64,000 nt of DNA from Heligmosomoides polygyrus polygyrus (lineage: Eukaryota; Nematoda; Chromadorea; Rhabditida; Heligmosomidae), in the NCBI GenBank assembly GCA_947396885.1, contig OX377202.1, positions 72,078,643 through 72,142,642 on the forward strand. The letters are read 5' to 3'. The translations under genes and the position numbers were made by a program. Shown in pieces: positions 56,567-64,000 of this stretch. Position 1 is the stretch's first letter, and every line of letters begins with the position of its first letter. The notes under the pieces are model-generated. The model worked only from the letters and a program-made list of their open reading frames with translations, had not been told where the DNA came from and made no database searches.

Positions 56567-56694
56567 CTAACGAGCATCGTTGTCGACCGTTGACGTGCTG
56601 CAATAATGATCTTTCATAAGTGGTTTCCTACCGTTGTCGAGCAGCTTTCTGTTACGGACATATTTGTTAGAGCTTTTTTGTACGCGTACGGAGT

Positions 56695-57348
56695 TTATCC
56701 AGTCGGTATAAGGCGAAATAAACCTTTTGTACCTTGTGACTCGTACAGGAAGATGCAGTACCCTAAGCTAGTGAAGCGTTTGAGCATAATTGCGACTATT
56801 TTTGTGATGTAGAGCCAAACTACAAGGATAGGGGACGACATCTTGTAGTTTTCTGCGCGAGTTTCAATTGAGTAAAAGGCAGTATGACTTGGTTTTATGG
56901 CTTGAAACTTATGCATTTGTTCTACTTCAAAGTCGAGATAAGCACATTCCTTTATACGCGAGCCAGTGCATATCCCGATCACTGTGGAGATGAGCGTAAT
57001 TGAGAAAACCGACACGATGTTTAAGTCGCGAGACAGTTTCTTGTAGTCTATCTTCTTGAGTTGACGTAAGTTATAACGAGATGTCTTAGATTCAACCACT
57101 GGACCACCGGCAATGTCGTCTTCTGTGACATCAACCGAAGTCAGACCGCTTTCTGAGGATTCGGATAGCCTTTCCTGAGACTGCCGTGGCGTACTGGTGT
57201 TTGGTTTTGGAGTCGAATCGCCGTCGTCAGGCTCAAGAGGCACTAATAGATTTATGGGTCTTCTGATTTTCCTATGAAAGGGGAACAGAACAGATGCTTC
57301 TCTCACAACGCCTTCCTGATTCGACACCAGATTCTCAATGCGACCCAC
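56695..57348 (-). pseudogene. Pol tail and hydrophobic segment of the BEL element
   Basis: The frame starts with the end of the pol C-terminal region (GRIENLVSNQEGVVREASVL, RRPINLLVPLE) and a Ser/Thr-rich linker. It then has one hydrophobic helix (NIVSVFSITLISTVIGIC) followed by CAYLDFEVEQ. A hydrophobic segment at this place could be a leader for an envelope-like product, as some nematode BEL elements carry env genes. Only about 100 residues follow before the frame ends, and no envelope motif was recognised, so this is only a possibility. Confidence 0.5.
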
Positions 57349-58630
57349 ATGTAGCGAGGTTGAAGCGCGTCACAAATCAGGACTACTTGTCCTTGTTTCG
57401 GGGCAATACGTGATCCGCGTTTGTTTCCAACCTCTCGCTGGTGTTTCTCTCTTAAGGACGTCGAATATTCAGACTGCCACTGCTGCCAGAACCTTTCTGT
57501 CAGCTTGTATGAGCTTTTTATAGCCTGTAGCACTTGGACTTAAGTCTGAGATGCTAGTCGTTCAGCGGGATTGACGTATTCGGGGTCCTCGACTTGGTCA
57601 TCTTCCATCTCCAACGGAGATATGAGTTCGAACTCGTTCTGAAGGAAGTCTATCGGTCGAAGGACTCGGTCTGAGTCGGACTCCGACTCTACATAGAGCA
57701 GAGGTCGCGTGTTCAGCATACTCTCTATCTCTACTAGAAGAGTTCCCAACTCTTCACGCGATGGTGTAGTCTTCCCCAGTGACTTGTTCATAGCCAGCTT
57801 TATGGATCTGATCAAGCGCTCGTATACTCCTTGCCATGGTGCCTAGGGAGTAATATAAATCCAGTCAATTTGACGACCGTTTATCTCCTTTTCGATGCTG
57901 AGATCCTGTCGGACTTTGTGAAGATAATCTGAGAGGATAATATCTCCTAACGCGAACGTCGGTGCATTTTCGCTCGTTATCGACTGCGGTACACCACTTC
58001 TTGAAAAAAACCGTCGCAACATGTGCAAAAACGCTACGGTAGAAACGTCAGATACCAGATCCAAATGAACTAATCTGGTATCTAAGCACGTGATGATATA
58101 TACGTAACTTTTTTCTACAACTCCTTCACTTTTCACGGAGAGCGGTCCGAAATAGTCCAATCCTATGTGTTGAAGAGGACGTGATCTTGTAACTCTACGC
58201 GCTGGTAAGTCTCCTTGTTCAGGATACTTGTAAGGCATGTTGTTCATCTTCACTGTGTTCATCTTGTTCATCTGACACTGTGTGCATCGTCGCACAATAG
58301 CTGTCACTTCTGCTCGTAGTTTTGGTATCCAGTAGTGCTCTCGTACGCGACACATAGTCTGGCTGACGCTAGTATGAAGATCACGATGACATTCAGTGAT
58401 TATCAGCCGGGATAACCAAGTTTTCTGCAAAACGAGCATAGGGAACTTAGCATAGTCACTAAGATTGCTTCTTCCTAGTCGACCACAACAGCGAATTATT
58501 CCGTCCCCGTCTGTGTAAGGATGAAGATGATGAAGCGCCTTTAGGATGGTGTGGTTAACACGTGAAAGTTGATGCTGCCTCACAATGGCCTTACACGCTG
58601 CCCTAATCTCTTGTCCACTTAGCTACAGAA
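57303..58630 (-). pseudogene. BEL integrase and C-terminal domain, decayed
   Basis: On the minus strand: a zinc-binding H2C2 region (HRDLHTSVSQTMCRVREHYW, CTQCQMNKMN), then the integrase core. HIGLDYFGPLSV holds the first Asp. SITSENAPTF has Glu where the second Asp is normally found. The third catalytic Glu lies in PWQGVYERLI after an in-frame TAG near 57,843. The following domain (LNTRPLLYVES, LRPIDFLQNE, ERFWQQWQSEY, PKQGQVVLI) is the conserved region that follows integrase in BEL/Pao elements. One stop splits it near 57,540. The enzyme would join element DNA to chromosomes; this copy should be inactive. Confidence 0.88.
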
Positions 58631-60405
58631 TCTCCACAGGAGATAAATCCGTGAACAGCAAGGCTATATGCTGTTTTTCCTTCTCATTCACACGTTTCAC
58701 GAGTACGTGACTGAAGCGCAGAACACAGGCTACAACTCTTTGAACGCTGCGAAATCCTGAAAATCGGATCTCGTGGAATATGTTGGCACATGTTGTCTTC
58801 GTTTGAGTACAAACAACTGCAACTGGATGCCCTTCATCAAAGTTATACTCGATATCTTGCAAGTTCTTCGATCCGTCCTCAGTTTTCTGCAAGATTATCG
58901 GTTTAAACGCGTTTATCCAGTCTTGTGCTGGCTGGGCAAGAAACACAGGTCCAGTCCACCAAAAATGGTGGAGCAACTGCTCCCTATCTAAGCCTCTTGT
59001 GGCGCAATCAGCTGGGTTGTCGGCAGATGAAATGTGGCCGAATTGCACTACATATCCGCTCTCTTCCAGGTGGCTGGCAATGCTTCGGATTTCAAAACGC
59101 GGTTTCGAATAAAAGGCTCACATTCTGTCGCGATTCCGCCCTGATCCAGTTTAGCGCTATCTCCGAGTCACTGAGAATAATTACGCGATCAACTGTGATA
59201 ACAGAATAGATCTGCGATGCTGCTGAATTTGTCAGTCGCATAGCTAATCTTAGTGCGTCCAACTCCATTTTTGGTGTGGTAGTTTTTGTCTTCAGGCTGG
59301 ATAATTTAGATTTAGCCATGAACAAGTGTGACGATGATGTGGAACATAAATGTGCGCAGGCCGCAAATGCGTCACAGCTGGCATCCGCACATGTAGCAAG
59401 TCTTACAGTTGAGAATTTGGCGATAGGAAGCGCGGTGCAGTCTTCTGGATTCCATCCACATCCCGTAAAATGGCTTCCCACTCGCTTTTGCGATCTGCTT
59501 GAAGCGATGTATCCCATTCGAGGTCGCCTTTCCATGACGACTGCAAGAACAGTTTTGCCTTATGAACTATAGGCAGCATCCAACCCATGGGATCGTAAAC
59601 TGGAGCAATGGCACTTGCTATGGAACGTTTGGTGACCTTATTCTGCACTGTCGTTTTGCAGTTGACTAACAAAAGATCTTCCTTTTTGTTCCATTTGATT
59701 CCCAGAACTTTAGGATGGTCCTCCTTTGATCTGTCCGCTTGTTGTATGGTCTCCATGACTTCCTTGTTGTTGGAAGCGAACTCGCGGAGGCTCATATTGA
59801 GCTTCTTGAAGATTGTTTTTGTTCTGGCATACACTTGAAGTCCCTCTTCAGGCGTGTCCAGAGTAAGTATAAGGTTGTCGACGTAAAGGTTCTCTTTGAT
59901 TTCCTTTACTAGCTCGACATCATTTGGATACTGGTCCAAATGGTAGTGCGTTGTAGCTGCGAGAAAAAACGGAGACGGAAGTAAAGCGAAGGTTACGCGT
60001 GTGAAACGATACACTTGCAAGTTCCTGGCACTAGGAGGCTTCCTATGATCATGTAACCACAAACACCGGGTGGCATCTCTGTCCACCTCGTGTAAGCGCA
60101 CTTGTAAGAACGCTTTTTCCACGTTTTTCCACGAAAATCGACGCAATACGGAATCTCAGGAGAAGTCCGTACAGCTTCGGTAGCAGTACTGGTCCTCTGT
60201 GAAGGGCGTCGTTAAGTGAAGGACAGTTCTTAAAGTGGGCTGAAGCATCGAAAACAATTCGAAGCTTAGCGGTGCTCTTCTGTGGCGTTAACACAGCTTG
60301 ATGGGGAAGGTAATGGATCGTTCCTTCAACCGTTGCCTCTTCATCCACCACCTCGAGCATATTCAATCGTAGTTGTTCTTCGAATGTTTCATTGTACTTC
60401 TCCAA
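58623..60405 (-). pseudogene. BEL reverse transcriptase and RNase H, decayed
   Basis: The frame pieces run 60,405-60,049, 60,146-59,403, 59,535-59,092 and 59,048-58,623. RT motifs: HQAVLTPQKSTAKLRIVFDA, then SWKNVEKAFLQV, where the first catalytic Asp of the usual D-EKAFLQ is Asn, then ENLYVDNLI, the YVDN form common in BEL/Pao. VYDPMGWMLPI follows. RNase H-like text comes next (TTTPKMELDALRLAMRL, ILSDSEIALNWI), and ADNPADCATRGL toward integrase. Frame changes occur at about 60,100, 59,430 and 59,090. The product would copy element RNA into DNA. Confidence 0.88.
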
Positions 60406-60799
60406 AGTGCTTTATCTTTCTGAAGAGAGTTCCACACATAAGTCGTCGTAACGCGATAGCTCTATTATCTGGAAGAGCCATGGGTATTGTTTTCCACGGT
60501 AGGCGGACGTAGTATCCATCCTCTTTCTTCTCCATCGTGTTTAAGAACTCTTCCATCACTTTTTTGTCTTCTAATGTCTGGACATCTTGTTCTGACTTCA
60601 TGAATTCTTCAGCACCGTCTTGCTCCATCGTCCAGTACTTCTCCCATAGTGATTGTTCTTCCTTTACTTCCGATGGGTTTCTAATCGAGAACGCGATTAT
60701 GCTAGTCTCAAGAGACCACGACTTATCCCATTCCTGAACTCCTTCATCCTTCCTCAACACTTGTGTGACCTGATGTGACCCCTGAACTCGCCCGGTTAT

Positions 60800-61330
60800 T
60801 AAATGTCCTATACGCGTGGGTAACAAATATAAGCCAGACGGGAGACATATATGGGTCTGGTCATTTCGAATGAGCTGCCAAAGTTGATCACTTCCAAGAA
60901 GGATCAACGGCTTCGTAGCTGCGTGGTCTTGCATTAAGTTGACGTTGAGGTTCTGCGCTTTTATGAAGGCGACGTCTTCTGCCAGCACAGGAGTTTTCAA
61001 AGTGCTCGTGAGGGTTTCGTGGGTGAGGAGTTCCAAGGAACACGGTTCTCCGTTCTCATCCCACATCTCCAGTGGCACCTTACGACTTAGACATTCGTCC
61101 ACGCGATCTGAACCGAAGGTTCGTACGCGCAGGAAGGTTGTGCCTAGTGTCGGTAGACACAATTCTTCCGCAAGCTTCTGATCAATGAAAGAACACTCCG
61201 CACCGGAACCCAGCAGTGCCGCTACTTTCCTTAGTCTACGCGTTGAGGGATCCATGATGGTAATCTCTCCTATTGGTATAAAGGTTTCGCGCATGCAAAC
61301 GATTCCTTCGCTCGAATGGAGTTGAGCGAC
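60800..61330 (-). pseudogene. BEL aspartic protease domain with lost catalytic Asp
   Basis: Inside the long open frame 62,074-60,389. After a Ser/Thr/Gln-rich linker comes ITIMDPSTRRLRKVAALLGS, then GAECSFIDQKLAEELCLP. In functional DUF1758-type proteases the triad is DSG; here it is GSG, so the active-site Asp is Gly. Downstream VRTFGSDRVDECLS and LILLGSDQLWQLI fit the rest of the domain. The frame is otherwise open across the domain. Confidence 0.8.
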
Positions 61331-61439
61331 AGCCGTGTCTTGTTGATCGGTATGCGCAGTGCTGTGTTCCTGATCACGATTAAGCTGATGAGTTGCAGTG
61401 GATGTACGACTTGATTTTTGTGTAAACTTCCCTTTCTCT

Positions 61440-62749
61440 TTCACTTTCCCTGAAGAGGGGAATTTTTCTTGCGGTGAGGTTTCGGGAGATGTCGTCGACT
61501 TGAAGCAGCATGAAGTGTGGTGTCTGCCCTGACAAGCGAAACATGAGCGTTTCTTACACTCAGACGTTGGGTGGTGAGGGGATGCACATATGCAGCACAA
61601 TTTGTGCTCGCGTAGGTAGCTAGCCCGCTCCTGGGGAGTACTGTACCTTGCGCATAATCCCGCTTTGTGATCTCCACCACAGTGCATGCACACGTTACGA
61701 GATAACTGTACTTTGTGCGGTTTATCATTCCGTGAGTGCTGTGGAGACGATGTGTAGTTGTTCGACGTGAAGATCTCGATCTTCTCTTCACTCGAAATGA
61801 AGTGGTCCAAAGTGGTCAAGAGATCTTCCATCAGAAAAGCTCCCTCCATGGAATATTTCTTTTCCAATACTCTCCTTTGAACTTGCTCGGGGAACTTAAA
61901 GAGGACCTGCTTCAAAAGCCACTGGCTGTCGACTTGTTCTCCTTTCTCTCTGAGTTGAGACACGATGACTTGGAGTTGTTCCAGGAGCACGCGCTGGTCC
62001 TTTATCGACGGCGAACGCAATGCTACTGCCTCCAATCTTGATATTAAGTGGTGTATCAGCTCTTCTTCCTTCAAATATTTTGCGTGGAGGAAGTCGATTG
62101 CTTTCTGTTAGTTTTGATCCATAACTTGAATGCGCATAATTGCATTTCGGGGCTCTCCTTTCAACGTGCTGAGAAGATGGTTGAATTTGAAAAGCGGAGG
62201 TAGTGGCTGAGTGTGAACATTGGCGTTGAACAATAGCCAGAAGTTCTTCCAGTCCCATATGTTGCCGCTGAAGGTAGGGATGGGAAGAGTAGGAAGATCG
62301 ATCCTTTTAGTCTAGGAAGAGTGGTCCTGCAAGGCGTTTGCCGACGCGCATGTGTGAGGACTGTCACGATTTCCTCCTTTCTTTGACGTAAAGGCTCGAA
62401 GACGACCTTGTATGGCAGCTGTCAGGTCGAATGCAGAGCTTAAAATTGCCTCTGCTTTATTGGAGTACATTTCGAAGTCGTCCGTGTCCAACTTAGATGG
62501 CGTACTTGCCATATTGTTCAACGCCCACGCGTACTCTCGCCACGAATGTTCGATTTTTGGTGTGCACGACTCTATTGCCTCGAGAATTTCCTGCATGTCG
62601 TTGGAGTATTCCTTTTCGTAGCCTGGGGCACGGTTGTTATTTGTTATTTGTGCCTCCGAAAGATTTTCCTTAGCACGCGCTAATATTGCTTCCAATTTGT
62701 TACAATATGGTGTCAACAAGCGCTTTTACGATGTAAGTTGAGTTGACAT
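61440..62749 (-). pseudogene. BEL gag (DUF1759-type) with zinc knuckles, decayed
   Basis: The likely start is the ATG at 62,749, followed seven codons later by an in-frame TAA (62,728-62,726); the frame then stays open to about 62,312. The conserved gag segment near 62,290-62,120 reads PTFSGNIWDWKNFW and KFNHLLSTLKGEPRNAIMRI in a different frame from the first part. A TAA near 62,110 precedes LKEEELIHHLISRLEAVALR. Cys/His knuckles follow at 61,700-61,490 (CMHCGGDHKAGLC, CCICASPHHPTSEC, CFACQGRHHTSCC). Gag would package element RNA into particles. Confidence 0.85.
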
Positions 62750-63034
62750 TATACGCATTCTTAATATTTAGCTCGATATCGGAAGACACAAGTAGAATAT
62801 TTCAATGTAAGCGTAGTATTCTGTAGAAACGAAGTGTACGCGCAAAATTCCTAAGCGTAGGAAATTTTGTGAACTAGGTTTCTACGCGCACAATCGAAAT
62901 CATTAATACTAACTGCCCTCAGGCTATCAAAGTTACTCGAAACGCGCTTATGTCAAGTTTTGGTATGCACAAGAACTGACCTGTCGTATATCGAATCCTC
63001 CTTGATCAATACCAGAATACAGACAGAATAGCGA

Positions 63035-63048
63035 CGGCCGATGCACCA
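63035..63048 (-). other. Primer-binding site, tRNA-Gly(GCC)
   Basis: CGGCCGATGCACCA on the plus strand equals the 3' end of nuclear tRNA-Gly(GCC) including CCA, so the minus-strand element RNA is complementary to it. It lies 2 nt inside the 5' LTR. This fixes the element's orientation. Confidence 0.85.
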
Positions 63049-63050
63049 GT

Positions 63051-63530
63051 TGAAGTGGTCAACGCGCTTTCTGCTCACCAAATATCGAGACGATATGCCA
63101 CGCGGTAGAGATAGTTCGGGCGGATAGACCACTCCAAATACCTCGAACTTGGGTAATTAAACTATTTATTGCTTGCAAAAACCAGTCAACGAAACAGGAG
63201 AACATAACAGGCTAGCAACACTCTAAATAACGAAGTAAGAGAACAGTAGGAAAATAACAGCGGGAGAGTATCGATCAAGTACTGCCCACGAGTACATAAA
63301 TAGGAGGAATGGACGCGAGTGAACAAAATCCCAAGGAGGATGGAACACTCGACGCGCAGTAGTACCGGAGTAAAATGGTGACATATCACCGGGGCTCAGT
63401 CCCTCTCTAAGGCGGGAGCAGGGCAGATACTCATGACAAAAGATTACGCGCTAGACAGAGAGTGCAGAGAAACGCGGTTGATCGGGGCGCCGAAACCGTG
63501 ATCACGCACGATCAAGACGATTTGTCGTCA
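63051..63530 (-). repeat. BEL element 5' LTR (480 bp)
   Basis: Begins TGAAGTGGTCAACGCGC and ends TTTGTCGTCA on the plus strand. Minus-strand AATAAA at 63,165-63,170. Homologous to 54,634-55,143, with a replacement of about 45 bp by about 20 bp and a 13-bp insertion near 63,425. Confidence 0.95.
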
Positions 63531-63715
63531 CGGTTGAAGATGATGTGGTCGATCTCGTTGTGGAACTGGCCACATGGGGATTACCAGGTCCATCCCAGAG
63601 AGGGAGGCTTCTAGAACTGTGAGTTTACATGGATAGTCTTGGTCGACATGATAAACTCAGACAGCCTTTCACCTTGCTGGTTGTTCCGGCGACCTTCGTG
63701 GCGATTTATTGGACG
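63531..63715 (-). pseudogene. BovB-like RTE endonuclease, part upstream of the BEL insertion
   Basis: On the minus strand, reading towards the insertion: QQGERLSEFIMSTKTIHVNS then, after one stop, PPSLGWTW and HNEIDHIIFN. This is the endonuclease segment that normally precedes CLTDASVVPK, found at the left flank (54,600). Joining the flanks at the duplicated GGTT gives a continuous frame, so this is the same RTE copy as 52,850-54,629. It is truncated near 63,715. Confidence 0.85.
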
Positions 63716-63914
63716 TTACGCATATGTCGATGTTAGTTACCTAGGGTCGTCCGTAGGCTTTGAGACATATAGCGCCTCGGACGGTCTGAGTGGTAATTCA
63801 ACCGTAGACCGTATTTAACCTAGGCTAGAGTAATCACTAGATTTATATTGCGTTGCCTTCAACATCGCGCCACCGTTGCTGCAGCAGGGCCTTTTGAGAT
63901 CCGTAGCAGGGGTG

Positions 63915-63960
63915 TGCATTTACCGGTTTACGATTTACCGATTTACCGGATTTACCGGCA
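63915..63960 (+). repeat. TTTACCGG simple repeat at window edge
   Basis: Several TTTACCG units in variable spacing. A weakly similar CGGATAACG-type repeat lies at 10,620-10,720. No function seen. Confidence 0.4.
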
Positions 63961-64000
63961 TTTTCGCGATAAATTCTCTTAACGAAATTTTTCGGTAAAC

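Overview
This window looks like nuclear DNA of a parasitic clade V (strongylid or hookworm-like) nematode. That is an inference from three things. The repeat families are nematode-type: Tc3-like and mariner DNA transposons, PIF/Harbinger, RTE-1-like and BovB-like RTE elements, CR1, and a BEL/Pao LTR element primed by tRNA-Gly. The few host-type exons are short and have TTTCAG-type acceptors. Almost everything else is transposon debris and fold-back repeats. No rRNA, intact tRNA gene, operon or CRISPR array was seen.

Layout. 1-12.3 kb: repeats. These are an 860-bp duplication (1-870 and 11,381-12,242), a 1.1-kb fold-back, a hairpin MITE, a 944-bp mariner-ended fold-back, a 122-bp TATA-containing minisatellite, and a BovB-like RTE 3' fragment. 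13.2-17.8 kb: a structurally complete Tc3-like transposon next to a PIF/Harbinger element with its DDE transposase and a Myb-like partner, both on the minus strand. 18-24 kb: mostly unassigned, with one unidentified exon cluster on the minus strand (22.8-23.9 kb). 24.6-28.3 kb: a broken CR1-type retrotransposon. 31.3-42.4 kb: the only good host gene, a probable five-exon Bax inhibitor-1/TMBIM6-like membrane protein on the plus strand. Its 7.5-kb first intron is packed with MITEs, a hairpin minisatellite, G-tract repeats and a deleted mariner. 43.7-44.1 kb: a weak candidate for a small secreted peptide gene. 45.1-47.5 kb: a 2.35-kb fold-back with about 575-bp arms. 47.5-49.6 kb: nothing recognised. 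49.7-52.3 kb: a broken RTE-1-like element. 52.8-63.7 kb: a BovB-like RTE on the minus strand, split by an 8.9-kb BEL/Pao element.

The BEL element is the most complex unit. It has two LTRs, a tRNA-Gly(GCC) primer site, a polypurine tract and a matching target duplication. It carries decayed gag-protease-RT-RNase H-integrase reading frames and an additional coiled-coil/Cys-rich reading frame downstream of pol. Several catalytic residues are substituted, so this copy should be dead. The Tc3-like element, in contrast, has both ends, its TA duplication and an open transposase frame, and is the best candidate for a recently active element. No new defence-type or metabolic system was seen. The most notable unexplained structures are the G-tract-carrying dispersed repeat, the hairpin minisatellite inside the host intron, and the extra BEL reading frame.
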